Of a stretch of 44,166 nt of DNA, positions 7,859-17,355 are shown one piece after another. The notes below the pieces were generated by a model. It was not told the DNA's origin. It searched no databases and saw only the letters and a list, made by a program, of their open reading frames with translations. The stretch covers positions 1-44,166 of the forward strand of contig JAPLEZ010000116.1 of NCBI GenBank assembly GCA_026390935.1, in the 5' to 3' direction. The translations under genes were made by a program, and so were the position numbers. Position 1 is the stretch's first letter; each line of letters starts with the position of its first letter. Source of the stretch: Bacteroidota bacterium. Its GTDB lineage: Bacteria > Bacteroidota > Bacteroidia > Flavobacteriales_C > GCA-002722245.

Positions 7859-7878
7859 AAAACTAATTTTTTAGCCAG

Positions 7879-8670
7879 ATGTCGCTGTTGAAATTCCATA
7901 AGTTGCAAGGTGCAGGTAACGACTTCATTTTAATAGATGATAGAGAGGAGCGCTTTGATATTACTAATAATGTATTAGTGAAATTTTTGTGTGATCGTCG
8001 CTTTGGTATTGGTGCTGATGGCCTGATGTTGCTGAGAAATAGAAAGGGCTATGATTTTCAAATGATCTATTATAATTCAGATGGAAATGAAAGCTCCATG
8101 TGTGGCAATGGTGGAAGATGTATTGCCGCTTTTGCAGATCAAATCGGATTGAATCGAGAAAAATATTTGTTTTTGGCCATTGATGGTGATCATGATGCTG
8201 AGTTGTCTTTGCAGGGAGATACTTATTGGGTGAAATTGGGGATGATTGATGTAACTGAGATAGAGGTGGGGGCTGATTTTTCATATCTCAATACTGGTTC
8301 GCCGCATTACGTGAAATTCGTAAATGGTTTAAAAAACTTTCATGTGGTTGAAGAAGCAAAAAAAATAAGATATTCCGATCGTTTTAAAGCGAAGGGGACT
8401 AACGTGAATTTTGTTGAAATCATTGATGGAGTTTTACACATACGAACCTACGAGCGAGGGGTGGAAGATGAAACTTTAGCATGCGGAACTGGTGTTACAG
8501 CGGCTGTTATTGCGGCTTATCATTCAGGAAAAATTACGCAATTGTCTTTTCAGGTGCAGGCGATGGGTGGTGAGTTAAAAGTGAGCTTTACCAAAGAAGG
8601 TTCGGTGTATGCCAACGTTTGTCTGGAAGGTCCGGCAAAATTTGTTTTTAAGGGAGAAATTGATGTCTAA
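7879..8670 (+). CDS. dapF: Diaminopimelate epimerase
   Basis: A 263-aa cytoplasmic enzyme converting LL- to meso-diaminopimelate for lysine and peptidoglycan synthesis. Family signatures are clear: KLQGAGNDFILID near the N-terminus (8-20), the catalytic CGNGGRC (Cys75) and the second catalytic ACGTGVTA (Cys202). NSDGNESSMCGNGGR and YERGVEDETLACGTG are the two conserved substrate-binding loops. Length is typical. It opens a plus-strand cluster: the next gene overlaps its end by 8 bp, which suggests translational coupling. Confidence 0.97.
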   Translation: MSLLKFHKLQGAGNDFILIDDREERFDITNNVLVKFLCDRRFGIGADGLMLLRNRKGYDFQMIYYNSDGNESSMCGNGGRCIAAFADQIGLNREKYLFLAIDGDHDAELSLQGDTYWVKLGMIDVTEIEVGADFSYLNTGSPHYVKFVNGLKNFHVVEEAKKIRYSDRFKAKGTNVNFVEIIDGVLHIRTYERGVEDETLACGTGVTAAVIAAYHSGKITQLSFQVQAMGGELKVSFTKEGSVYANVCLEGPAKFVFKGEIDV

Positions 8671-9217
8671 ATTTAAAATAGACAATATAAAGCCTTTGCT
8701 GAATGCTGATATTCTTGATTTCGGGATATATCTTCATATAGTAAATGCTACTACAGTTCCGCCGCATCTGGTATTGAGTATCAATGGTAAAGTATTCTCT
8801 TTAAGCACAAAAGGTCCTTCTTTGGATGGGCACATGGAGCAAAACCTCCGCTTTTTAAAAGCTAAAAAAGTGAAGACATTGTTTGTGAAGCTTAAGCTTC
8901 CCTTGCTGGTGACTCCAAATGATTTGCTGGAAAAAATTCGATTGATAACCTCCGCATACCCTCGTGTGGATATTGGGGTGGCTACTTGTTTAACGCCTAT
9001 CAAAGATTTTTGCAGCGACGTGTATTCTACCAATACCAATGATGTTCAGTTGATTTTCGATTTGCTGCCAAAGCTATCTGATCAGGAATTGGTTGAGGAT
9101 ATTTACCATCTTCATTTAGAGACAGATCTTATAGAGGGGTCTTTGATGATGGATAAATACTCAGTATTTGAAGTTAATGAATGTATTTACTCTTCCTATG
9201 AATTAAAGAGAGCATGA
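8663..9217 (+). CDS. Conserved-looking protein of unknown function in the dapF-mltG cluster
   Basis: The ATG at 8663 overlaps the end of dapF by 8 bp and gives a 184-aa soluble protein (MSKFKIDNIKPLLNADILDFG). The frame is open further upstream, but only inside dapF. I do not recognise the family. There is no signal peptide or membrane helix. The first half alternates short hydrophobic strands (HLVLSINGKVFSLSTKGPS; VKTLFVKLKLPLLV). The second half looks more helical and acidic (IFDLLPKLSDQELVEDIYHLHLE). It is sandwiched between dapF and a GNAT gene with overlaps at both ends, so it is certainly expressed with them. No function can be assigned. Confidence 0.85.
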   Translation: MSKFKIDNIKPLLNADILDFGIYLHIVNATTVPPHLVLSINGKVFSLSTKGPSLDGHMEQNLRFLKAKKVKTLFVKLKLPLLVTPNDLLEKIRLITSAYPRVDIGVATCLTPIKDFCSDVYSTNTNDVQLIFDLLPKLSDQELVEDIYHLHLETDLIEGSLMMDKYSVFEVNECIYSSYELKRA

Positions 9218-9756
9218 TGTTAAAATCCGAAAAAATAACCTTAAGGGCCATTGAGCCACGAGACTTGAATATTTTATTCAATTGGGAAAATGATACCAAA
9301 TATTGGGTGCTCAGCAATACCCTTGTTCCGTTTTCAAAAAATGTGCTGAGCAAATATTTGGAGAATGCTCATTTGGATATTTATGAAGCAAAGCAGTTGC
9401 GTTTGGTGATTCAAACCACTGAAGATGCTAAGCCAATTGGCTTAATTGATTTGTTTGAGTTTGATCCTTTTCATTTACGTGCTGGAGTGGGTATATTGAT
9501 CGGTAATGACAGAGATCATGGGAAAGGTTATGGCTCTGAGTCGCTGAGATTGCTTGTGGAGTATAGTTTCACGCACCTGCAGCTGAAGCAGTTGTATTGC
9601 AATATTACATCCGATAACAGTGGAAGTATTCATCTTTTTGAAAAAGCAGGCTTCCAGAAAATAGGGACTAAAAAGGCTTGGTTGAAAACCTCACAAGGTT
9701 GGAAAGATGAGATTAGTTATCAATTGGTAAATCCAAATTTTGAGATGAATTTTTAA
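9214..9756 (+). CDS. GNAT-family N-acetyltransferase (RimJ/RimL/SpeG-like)
   Basis: A 180-aa acetyl-CoA-dependent N-acyltransferase. The start LRAIEPRDLNILFNWEND is typical of the RimL/SpeG-type subgroup. The acetyl-CoA-binding region appears as GVGILIGNDRDHGKGYGSESLRLLVEYSF (about 92-120), with the expected R/Q-x-x-G-x-G/A type turn. The C-terminal ITSDNSGSIHLFEKAGFQKIG is the conserved 'N..S..lyek.GF' segment. The substrate cannot be told from sequence. The start codon overlaps the stop of the previous gene (ATGA), and a second Met follows immediately, so the start could be one codon later. Confidence 0.9.
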   Translation: MMLKSEKITLRAIEPRDLNILFNWENDTKYWVLSNTLVPFSKNVLSKYLENAHLDIYEAKQLRLVIQTTEDAKPIGLIDLFEFDPFHLRAGVGILIGNDRDHGKGYGSESLRLLVEYSFTHLQLKQLYCNITSDNSGSIHLFEKAGFQKIGTKKAWLKTSQGWKDEISYQLVNPNFEMNF

Positions 9757-9757
9757 T

Positions 9758-10783
9758 ATGGGAAAGTTAATTAAGTGGTTATTTATTTTAATGCTTTTAG
9801 CGGGTGCAGCCCTGTTGTTTTTGTGGTTTGGGGTCATCAATCAGAAAATTCAGGTAGAAGGTGAAGAGGTGAAGGTATATGTTCGTAAGGGCGATGATTA
9901 CGAGTCGTTGGTTAAGCAATTGGAGGAGAAAAAAATGATTGCGGATATGTTCTGGTTCCGTAAAATGGCCGATTTTAAAAAGTTACCTTCTCATATTCAT
10001 GAAGGGCGATATACAATCAAAGCCGGTCTCACTTACAACGAATTGATCAATTATTTTCGTTCGGCACAAATTGATTTGGTGAATGTGGATTTCCATTCTA
10101 TTCGCACCAAAGAGCAGCTGGCTGAAAGGGTGTCGGCGCAGATTGAAGCAAGTAAGGATAGTATTCTGGAATTGCTTAATGATAGTAAGTACATGGGTAA
10201 ATACGGACTGAATTCGGAAAATGCGCTTGTTCTATTTCTTCCAAATAAGTATGAAATGTATTGGAATACCGATGCTCATCAGTTTGTTGCAAAAATGGCC
10301 AAAGAATTCAAGAAATTCTGGACAGATGAGCGTAAGGCTAAAGCTAAGAAGTTGAATTTGTCTCAGTCGGAAGTGACGGTGTTGGCCTCTATTGTTCAAG
10401 CTGAGCAAAGTAAAGTTACAGAGGAATGGCCTGTTATTGCGGGGCTCTATATAAATCGTTTGAAAGTAGGGATGCCTCTTCAGTCGGATCCTACAGTGGT
10501 TTATGCGCATGGTGATTTTGGAATGAACCGTGTGTATCGTGTTCATTTGGAGATTGATTCTCCATACAATACTTATCGCAGAACTGGATTGCCTCCAGGT
10601 CCAATTTACCTCACTAGTCAGGGTGTGATTGATGCAGTGTTAAATTCCGCAAATCACAATTACTACTACATGTGTGCATCGGGTGATGGGTCTTACAGGC
10701 ATAATTTTGCCAATTCATATTCTGATCATTTGAAGAATGCACGGATGTACACCGAGAAATTAAATCAACAAGGGATCAAGTAA
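9758..10783 (+). CDS. mltG: Endolytic murein transglycosylase MltG
   Basis: A 341-aa inner-membrane lytic transglycosylase that cuts nascent glycan strands. One N-terminal membrane helix (about 5-27) is followed by a LysM-like segment (VYVRKGDDYESLVKQLEEKKMI) and the YceG catalytic domain. The active-site helix reads VLASIVQAEQ; Glu216 aligns with the catalytic Glu of the family (SIVEKE in E. coli), while the preceding Glu of E. coli is Gln here. MPLQSDPTVVYA, YNTYRRTGLPPGPI and the HNYYYMCASGDGSYRHNFANSYSDH end are all conserved family blocks. It starts one base after the GNAT stop codon. Confidence 0.95.
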   Translation: MGKLIKWLFILMLLAGAALLFLWFGVINQKIQVEGEEVKVYVRKGDDYESLVKQLEEKKMIADMFWFRKMADFKKLPSHIHEGRYTIKAGLTYNELINYFRSAQIDLVNVDFHSIRTKEQLAERVSAQIEASKDSILELLNDSKYMGKYGLNSENALVLFLPNKYEMYWNTDAHQFVAKMAKEFKKFWTDERKAKAKKLNLSQSEVTVLASIVQAEQSKVTEEWPVIAGLYINRLKVGMPLQSDPTVVYAHGDFGMNRVYRVHLEIDSPYNTYRRTGLPPGPIYLTSQGVIDAVLNSANHNYYYMCASGDGSYRHNFANSYSDHLKNARMYTEKLNQQGIK

Positions 10784-10869
10784 GTGAAATATCCAACTGC
10801 TTGGGTATTTAAAAGTGATGAAGGTCTTTTGGATATACCGTTTGACCGACAAGAATTAAAGATTTGCAG

Positions 10870-11994
10870 ATGAAAATAGGAATAGTTTGTTATCCCACTT
10901 ATGGTGGTAGCGGTGTAGTAGCCACTGAGTTGGGTAAGGCTTTGGCTGCTCAAGGGCATAAAGTCCATTTTATCACATACAGTCAGCCAGTGAGGTTGGA
11001 TGAATTTAATGCCAATATTGTGTTTCATGAAGTGTTGGTTGCGGAATATGCTTTGTTTCAATATGAACCTTATGAAACGGTTTTAACCAGTAAAATGGTG
11101 GATGTGGCTAAGCACGAAGGTTTAGATTTGCTTCATGTGCATTACGCTATTCCGCATGCTTCGGCAGCATTTATGGCGAAGCAGATTTTAAAAGATGAAG
11201 GAATTAATGTGCCTGTGATTACTACCTTGCATGGTACAGATATTACGCTGGTGGGCAAGGATCCGTCTTTTGAGCCTGTAATTAGTTTTTCTATTACTCA
11301 TTCTGATGTGGTTACAGCAGTATCTGAAAGTTTGAAGCAAGATACTTACAAGCATTTTAGAACAAAAAAGGACATTAAGGTAATTCCGAATTTTGTGAAT
11401 TTGGAAAAGTATCAACTTAATCCCCTTGGTTGCGGGCGAGCGAATTTCGCAACTCCAGAGGAGAAAATTCTGATTCACATTTCCAATTTCAGGAAGGTGA
11501 AAAGGGTAGAAGATGTGGTGCGTATTTTTCAAAAAGTGAGTTCTAAAATTAAATCGAAGTTGATTTTAGTAGGGGATGGTCCGGAGCGATATGCGACCGA
11601 GCAATTGTGTCGACAGTTGGGAGTGGATAAGGATGTTCGGTTCGTGGGAAAACTAAAAAACGTGGAAGAGATTTTGTGCACTGCTGATTTGTTTTTGTTG
11701 CCGAGCGAGCATGAAAGTTTTGGTTTGGCTGCCTTGGAGTCGATGGCTGCAGGTACTCCTGTTGTGTCGTCTAACACGGGAGGAATTCCAGAAGTGAATG
11801 TGCATGGTGTCACGGGTTTTTTGGCTAACGTGGGAGATGTTGATGCGATGGCTGATTTTTCTCTGCAAATATTATCTGATGAGGTACTGTTGAAAAAAAT
11901 GAGTGTTGATTCAAGGAAACGTGCAGAGGAATTTTCTCTTGAAAAAATCCTTCCCATGTATATTGATGTCTATCAATCTTTGATCGCAAAATAA
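10870..11994 (+). CDS. bshA: N-acetyl-alpha-D-glucosaminyl L-malate synthase (bacillithiol synthesis)
   Basis: A 374-aa GT4-family glycosyltransferase joining UDP-GlcNAc and L-malate, the first step of bacillithiol synthesis. The start MKIGIVCYPTYGGSGVVATELGKALA and HVHYAIPHASAAFMAKQIL are BshA hallmarks. The C-terminal Rossmann domain has HISNFRKVKRVEDVVRIF, LVGDGPE and the GT4 E-x7-E region HESFGLAALESMAAGTPVV. I chose the ATG at 10870 over a TTG two codons upstream because it gives the canonical MKIGI start. About 86 bp separate it from mltG with nothing recognisable between. bshB and bshC are not in the window. Confidence 0.95.
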   Translation: MKIGIVCYPTYGGSGVVATELGKALAAQGHKVHFITYSQPVRLDEFNANIVFHEVLVAEYALFQYEPYETVLTSKMVDVAKHEGLDLLHVHYAIPHASAAFMAKQILKDEGINVPVITTLHGTDITLVGKDPSFEPVISFSITHSDVVTAVSESLKQDTYKHFRTKKDIKVIPNFVNLEKYQLNPLGCGRANFATPEEKILIHISNFRKVKRVEDVVRIFQKVSSKIKSKLILVGDGPERYATEQLCRQLGVDKDVRFVGKLKNVEEILCTADLFLLPSEHESFGLAALESMAAGTPVVSSNTGGIPEVNVHGVTGFLANVGDVDAMADFSLQILSDEVLLKKMSVDSRKRAEEFSLEKILPMYIDVYQSLIAK

Positions 11995-11996
11995 GT

Positions 11997-12887
11997 GTGG
12001 AAACTCAACTGTTAAACATCCTCTTTATTGTCAATCCTATATCGGGAACTGGAAAACAAAAGAACATACAAAGTAAAGTAAACCAGTTACTTAATAAAGA
12101 TAAGTTTAAGGTAGAGTTCAGGTTTACGGAGCGAGCTGGGCATGCTGAGGAAATTGCCAGGAATTCCGCAATGGAAGGGGTGGATATTGTAGCGGTTGTT
12201 GGGGGGGATGGATCGGTAAACGAAGTGGCAAAAGGCTTGATGAATTCGAAGATAGCTATGGCCATTATTCCCACCGGATCAGGGAACGGGTTGGCTCGTC
12301 ATTTGAAAATACCTTGCAATGTTGATAAGGCTTTGCTGTTGTTAAATGATTCAAAAGTAATTTGCATTGACACTTGTGCGATCGCGGGACACTTTTTTGT
12401 GGGGGCTGCTGGACTCGGATTTGATGCGTTAATTGCTCATGAATTTGCAGGATTAAAGCGCAGAGGTTTCGCTTCTTATATTAAAGTTTTTCTAAAAAAT
12501 TATTTTCGCTACTCACCTAAAACCTTCTCTTTAAAATTAAATAATCAATATACTGATTTTCAGTGTTTTGTTTTTTCTTTTTTGAACTCTTCTCAATATG
12601 GGAATGGGACGGTTATTTCGCCGAATTCTATAGTTGATGACGGACAATTTGAGGTGGTGTGTATTAAAAAAATTCCATTCTTTTTGCTCCCGGTTTATGC
12701 TTATAAACTGTTTGCTGGAACTTTAAAAAACGATAAGTATTTCAATTCTTTTTCAGTAAAAAATATTTTGGTGAAGGCGGAAGGCGCCATAGCTCACATT
12801 GATGGTGAACCGGTTTTGTTGCCAAATGAATTTGAGGTAGTCATCCATCCAAAATCATTGCATGTAGTAATCGCTAGTAAGCATTAA
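11997..12887 (+). CDS. Diacylglycerol kinase-like lipid kinase (YegS/DgkB family)
   Basis: A 296-aa soluble lipid kinase of the DAGK catalytic family. The N-terminal NILFIVNPISGTGKQ and the nucleotide-binding loop VAVVGGDGSVNEVAKGLM (about 66-83) are diagnostic, followed by AIIPTGSGNGLARHL (about 89-103). The C-terminal beta-sandwich ends in the family's IDGEPV (about 267-272). Start is a GTG two bases after the bshA stop codon; no ATG is available before the conserved N-terminus. The tight spacing implies cotranscription with bshA, though no pathway link is obvious. The lipid substrate is unknown; a sphingosine- or diacylglycerol-like lipid is plausible in Bacteroidota. Confidence 0.9.
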   Translation: METQLLNILFIVNPISGTGKQKNIQSKVNQLLNKDKFKVEFRFTERAGHAEEIARNSAMEGVDIVAVVGGDGSVNEVAKGLMNSKIAMAIIPTGSGNGLARHLKIPCNVDKALLLLNDSKVICIDTCAIAGHFFVGAAGLGFDALIAHEFAGLKRRGFASYIKVFLKNYFRYSPKTFSLKLNNQYTDFQCFVFSFLNSSQYGNGTVISPNSIVDDGQFEVVCIKKIPFFLLPVYAYKLFAGTLKNDKYFNSFSVKNILVKAEGAIAHIDGEPVLLPNEFEVVIHPKSLHVVIASKH

Positions 12888-12918
12888 AAAACCCTCTGTA
12901 TTTACAGAGGGTCTTTTT
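12886..12918. terminator. Bidirectional intrinsic terminator between convergent genes
   Basis: A 10-bp perfect stem (ACCCTCTGTA at 12891-12900 pairing with 12903-12912), A-rich on the left and followed by CTTTTT on the right. It can serve both the lipid kinase gene and the convergent large secreted protein gene. Confidence 0.9.
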
Positions 12919-12939
12919 AGATCATAATGGTGAGTGTTG

Positions 12940-15900
12940 TTATTTTTCACTTATTAATGTAACGTAACCTGATTGCTCATAACTTGTGTTAGATGAGTCG
13001 GTGTATCTCACTATCCAAAAGTAGGTGCCATTGGAGGCCTTTTTGCCATTGAATATACCATCCCATACTGGGACTTGTGGTTGGTCGTCTTGGTACATTT
13101 TTATACCCCATCTGTCGTACACCATAAAATTCATAAACAGAATGTTGTCGCTGTAGAACTTATAATTTCCATTATCGTCAATTACTTCTTTTTCATTTCC
13201 GCATGGACGGAAGTCGTCGTTGATTCCATCGTTATTTGGGGTAAAGACATCGGGGAAGCATAATTTAATAGCGTCGCAATGTTCTCCAACAAATATGGTG
13301 TCAGCTGCGGTGCAATTGAATTGGTTGGTTACCATTACCCATAAACTATCAACTTTGTTAAGCGATGCGGTGTTGTCAATATCGCCAGTCGACCATAATA
13401 TAGATGTGTAGGTATTTGCAATGGTGTCGTTCCAGGCCACGTTTCCTGTGAAGCATGAGCTTGTATCGGAGCCAAGCGACACGGAAGGTGATGGATTTAC
13501 TGTAATTATGAAAGCGGTATTTGCAATACACCCGTTTTTGTCGGTTACTTCTAAAGTGTGTGGTCCGCTCGCGTTAAATAATTTTGTAGAAACGCCACTT
13601 GGTGCGGCTGCGTCCCATGAGAAAGTAGCAGGAGCTGCTATGGTAGCATTTGTTGCTGCGTTCAATGTAATTTCGCCACAAGCATTTGTGTCTTTTAACG
13701 CAAGAACGGGTAATCCGTTTACAGTGAAGTTAGCGGTAGCGCTATTCGCACAAGTAGTCAGAGGGTCGGTGTAGGTGTATGTCACTGTGTGAGCTCCTGT
13801 TGTTGTAGATGAAGGATTGTATTTTCCGGCAACAACGCCTGTTCCTGAATAAATTCCTCCTAAGGGTGTTCCTCCTGATAGTAGAATTGCGGTTTTGTTA
13901 ATGCAACCTGAGGTGGTGTCGAGGTTTAAGGACACAACTGGTAAGTCATCTACTTTAATGTCATCGCTTACCTTAGACACGCAACTGTGAATGTCGGTAT
14001 AAGTGTAAAGAATAGAATGAACTCCTACGCCTGCTGTGGCAGGAGTAAATGTAGTGCCGGATACGCCAGTGCCAGAGTAAATTCCATTTGGCAATGACAC
14101 CACGCCTAATGTAAATGCGCTTGCATTGATACAAACTTTGTCATCGGCGAGCGTGAAAGTTACGGTTGTTGAATCGTAAATGGTGATAGCAAGTTTAGCG
14201 GTATCACCACAAGGTCCTGCCAATCCATACCAAATAGTGTCGTTCCCAACGTCGGCCAATGCAGGGTTGTAATAACCATTAGCTGCAATTCCTTTTCCAC
14301 TGCTCGTCCAGAAAGTTCCACCTGCTGTATTTACTTCAATGGTATCTATAGAACCATTTCTGCAATAGCTTGTTTTGCCAGATGTGATGGAATAGGAAGT
14401 GGACGGATTCACAACGATGTCAATAGAATCGGTACCTGCGCAAACAGTGAGTGAAGAGCTATATTTTATTTTATATGTTCCTGATAATCCGGAAGGGGAA
14501 AAAATTCCTGAGACAGCATTAACGCCGGTTCCCGACCAGCTTCCACCTGCAGTTGAGCCCGCATTTAACAATAGTTGGTAGGGTGCATCGCCACTGCAAA
14601 ATGGTCCTGCTGACAACACGTCTGCAGTTTCTATAGGTATCACGTTAATGGTTGTCGTTGTTGAGTCGGAACAACCACTTATTGTAGCAACAACCTTATA
14701 GGTATGGGGAGAAGCCAGCGTTGTGAGACCGTTAATGCTTGCTGTAATTCCAGCTACAGCACCAGTCCAATTGTAGGTAGGGTTGCCAGTGCTAGAGGCG
14801 GTTAAAGTATACGCTTCACCTACGCAAAAAGTAGTTTTGTTTGGGTTGATGGTAACTGCCGGTTTGCTTGGGCTTGTTTTAATGACAACGATTGCTGAGT
14901 CGGATGAAGTTTTCGCGCAGGATGTGTTTAGGTTTCCGCTTGAAGCAAAAACAACTTTGTAAATCCCGCTTCCTGAAACGGGAGCGAGTGTTACTTTTCC
15001 TCCTGCCACCACACCGGATGTTGTGTCGGAATAGCTTTGGCCATTGTTATGACTCACTATAAATTTATAATCTAGTCCGTTCGTTAAAGGAGAAAACACA
15101 ATTTTTATATCGCTTGCAGAGCAGGATGTTAATACACTGCTAGCGTCTACAGTAGGATTGTCAGCTGGTTTGTTGCAGCAAATGGAAGTTAATTTCACCG
15201 GTGCTGGATCGCAGGCAACAATGGCGCTGAAATTAAGATCGGCGAACATGTTAAATGGATTGTAGTTGGTAGGTGTAGGGTTGGTGATTGTTACGATGCC
15301 GCCACCTATATCCTTGCTACCCACGGGGCCGCTAAATGGTAAATTTTCAGAGGAGTTCAGTGTGTATGCGCCTGGGATTAAATCCCAATTAACAACTATA
15401 ACTGTGTCCTTCTGTCCACAAGTTGCAAATGGAATGTTTAGTACTTGTGGGGATGGACCAGTTAATGTTATTGTAAATGATACTTTAGAGTCTGCTTGCC
15501 AGCTACATCCGCCACTGCTCAAGGGTGGGGTTTTAATTGCGAATGAGGTTAGTTTGGTTGCTTTTGTAGTGTTAAATTCTAATGCGGTGTGTGCTGCAGG
15601 ATATGAAGTTAAAGCTGCTGCTGTTGGTCCGCCTGTAGGTAAAGCAACGAAATCAGCACTTTGTACCCAAATTGTTTTGTTTCCTAGCGTTCCATTTGGT
15701 ATAAAATAAGGTACGGTAATCCCTGTTCCAATGGCTGGACTAAGACTTTGATTTTCCGACCAAGTATATGTTTTCCCGTCGCCAACGGTAAGATTTAAGG
15801 TGGTGTCGGCACATTCTCTGAAGCTTAGGTTGGTAGGGAAATTAGGTACAGTTGATGTAACATTAAAAGAACCAGAATAACTGCATTGCAATCCGGGTGC

Positions 15901-17133
15901 GCTTACAATTGAAACGCTGTGAGCTCCAGCTTTGGTGACGTCGTAAGTTCTAATGTTGCTTGTGCCTGATGGTCCGCTCCAGGTGATAGATGAAAAGGCA
16001 CTATTAGGGATGTTGAATCCAGCGTCAAGGGTATAAAAAGAAGGAGAGCACAAAGCTAAATCAGATAATGGTAGTTTAAAGGTGTCGATCAGTACCACGT
16101 TATCATTTACCGAACAGTTGTTGTCGGGATCATCGATACAAACTCTATATGTCCCAGATGCTGTCATTGTTTTCGACCACGTGGCAGGAAAAATTTCTGT
16201 TTGCGGATTTCCTGTGCCACTGTACCAATGTATAGTTGCGTTGTTCTGTTGACCAACAATAACATGTGGATCAAGAAGCACAGATGCATTGTTTGTGCAA
16301 AGGTTCACGGTGTCTGCTAGCTGAAAATCAGCGGTGTAAGCATTTTGTCCGCTTACATTCTGACAAGTGTTGATGAAAGAAATATCGTCAATAGCAACGT
16401 CAAGGCCGCTGCTTCCACCGGCAACATTCACAAACTCAAAACTCAGAGTTACTTTGTTGTAAACACCACCCGCTGGATCCCACATAGCGTTCATGTTGGT
16501 CCATTGCATCACCCCTGTAGGGTTTCCACCCACGGGTAAGATTTGAATTGCAGGCACATCAATGGTGCCATCGGACGCTTTGTAAGGTATTACTCTTATT
16601 TGCATTACGGGTGCGTTGGGAGCGGCGCTGTACTTCGCAATCCAGGCAGAGAACCAATATTTTTGATTGGGAAAAATATCCACAGTTTGAGCCCATGCAA
16701 TTGGTTTAGGGGCTGGTGTTAAGCTTGTTATTCTGCTTGCAAGATCTACAACCAATGCATAGCCATCATGCGCAATTCCAGTGGTGTGATCCTTGAAGTC
16801 AGCATCACCTCCGTAACCGACACCCCAGTAAGTATTGTTGACAAAATTTGTGTTTTCAAAATTGAAGTTTTCTCCTCGCATTACCGCGTAGTGGTCGGCC
16901 ATGTCATGATTTGGTTGGGCAACTGGGTAGGTTCCCAAAAAATCCATATCACAGTAAAAATCATAATTGCTGCCTGGAGTTGAAATGTGATTTTTTGCTG
17001 CTGGGCCTTGCAGATAGCCTAATTCAAAATTACCGTTGCGAACCGCTTCTTTAACAGGGACAGGTGTACATTGTGCATAACTATGCTGGAAAGCGCTGAC
17101 TAGAGCAATGGAAAGCAATACTTTTTTAATCAT
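12940..17133 (-). CDS. Large secreted Ig-like repeat protein with gliding-motility-associated C-terminal domain (type IX secretion substrate)
   Basis: 1397 aa. The Sec signal peptide is MIKKVLLSIALVSAFQHSYAQ. Residues about 22-255 look like a carbohydrate-binding or jelly-roll-type module (RNGNFELGYLQGPAAKNH ... VAIDDISFINTC). A long series of Cys-containing Ig/PKD-like repeats follows to about 1290 (recurring 'CxG...L.. G..sGtGV...g.y.P....G...i.Yt..', with SGTGV in four or more copies). The C-terminus (about 1290-1397) is the CHU_C domain: CFPDVFTPNNDGINDDF, FMVYDRWGIKMYQ, VPVWDGIFNGKKASNGTYFWIVRY. This domain directs secretion and cell-surface attachment via the type IX system. The function of the repeats is presumably adhesive; the ligand is unknown. 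Confidence 0.93.
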   Translation of the reverse strand: MIKKVLLSIALVSAFQHSYAQCTPVPVKEAVRNGNFELGYLQGPAAKNHISTPGSNYDFYCDMDFLGTYPVAQPNHDMADHYAVMRGENFNFENTNFVNNTYWGVGYGGDADFKDHTTGIAHDGYALVVDLASRITSLTPAPKPIAWAQTVDIFPNQKYWFSAWIAKYSAAPNAPVMQIRVIPYKASDGTIDVPAIQILPVGGNPTGVMQWTNMNAMWDPAGGVYNKVTLSFEFVNVAGGSSGLDVAIDDISFINTCQNVSGQNAYTADFQLADTVNLCTNNASVLLDPHVIVGQQNNATIHWYSGTGNPQTEIFPATWSKTMTASGTYRVCIDDPDNNCSVNDNVVLIDTFKLPLSDLALCSPSFYTLDAGFNIPNSAFSSITWSGPSGTSNIRTYDVTKAGAHSVSIVSAPGLQCSYSGSFNVTSTVPNFPTNLSFRECADTTLNLTVGDGKTYTWSENQSLSPAIGTGITVPYFIPNGTLGNKTIWVQSADFVALPTGGPTAAALTSYPAAHTALEFNTTKATKLTSFAIKTPPLSSGGCSWQADSKVSFTITLTGPSPQVLNIPFATCGQKDTVIVVNWDLIPGAYTLNSSENLPFSGPVGSKDIGGGIVTITNPTPTNYNPFNMFADLNFSAIVACDPAPVKLTSICCNKPADNPTVDASSVLTSCSASDIKIVFSPLTNGLDYKFIVSHNNGQSYSDTTSGVVAGGKVTLAPVSGSGIYKVVFASSGNLNTSCAKTSSDSAIVVIKTSPSKPAVTINPNKTTFCVGEAYTLTASSTGNPTYNWTGAVAGITASINGLTTLASPHTYKVVATISGCSDSTTTTINVIPIETADVLSAGPFCSGDAPYQLLLNAGSTAGGSWSGTGVNAVSGIFSPSGLSGTYKIKYSSSLTVCAGTDSIDIVVNPSTSYSITSGKTSYCRNGSIDTIEVNTAGGTFWTSSGKGIAANGYYNPALADVGNDTIWYGLAGPCGDTAKLAITIYDSTTVTFTLADDKVCINASAFTLGVVSLPNGIYSGTGVSGTTFTPATAGVGVHSILYTYTDIHSCVSKVSDDIKVDDLPVVSLNLDTTSGCINKTAILLSGGTPLGGIYSGTGVVAGKYNPSSTTTGAHTVTYTYTDPLTTCANSATANFTVNGLPVLALKDTNACGEITLNAATNATIAAPATFSWDAAAPSGVSTKLFNASGPHTLEVTDKNGCIANTAFIITVNPSPSVSLGSDTSSCFTGNVAWNDTIANTYTSILWSTGDIDNTASLNKVDSLWVMVTNQFNCTAADTIFVGEHCDAIKLCFPDVFTPNNDGINDDFRPCGNEKEVIDDNGNYKFYSDNILFMNFMVYDRWGIKMYQDDQPQVPVWDGIFNGKKASNGTYFWIVRYTDSSNTSYEQSGYVTLISEK

Positions 17134-17149
17134 ATACTAGTTCGTTAAT

Positions 17150-17204
17150 GCTTTAAACTCCAGGTTTAAAGCGAATATTTTTCATGTTACATTACCCATG
17201 TAAC
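17150..17204. repeat. Two adjacent inverted repeats upstream of the 1397-aa secreted protein
   Basis: The first is GCTTTAAAC/GTTTAAAGC (17150-17158 and 17164-17172, 5-nt loop). The second is GTTACAT/ATGTAAC (17186-17192 and 17198-17204, 5-nt loop). Both lie within 75 bases upstream of the start codon, so they could be regulator sites or 5' UTR hairpins. The rest of the spacer to 17355 holds nothing I can identify. Confidence 0.4.
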
Positions 17205-17355
17205 GGGTGTAGAAAGTGCCACTTTAAAAATAAGTAAATAACTGTGATGCACAAATATTATTTTATTTGAAAAGTACTGAAAAACGCTAAAATAGGATAG
17301 AATTTTTGTTCGCAATTATTGCAGGATCGTCCTGAATATCATTAAAATACGGGAA

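Noticed and set aside
10390-10420. Loss of the catalytic residue in MltG (Gln in SIVQAEQ)
   Set aside because: The Gln replaces the first Glu of the E. coli SIVEKE motif. The Glu that aligns with catalytic Glu218 is the second one and is present as Glu216.
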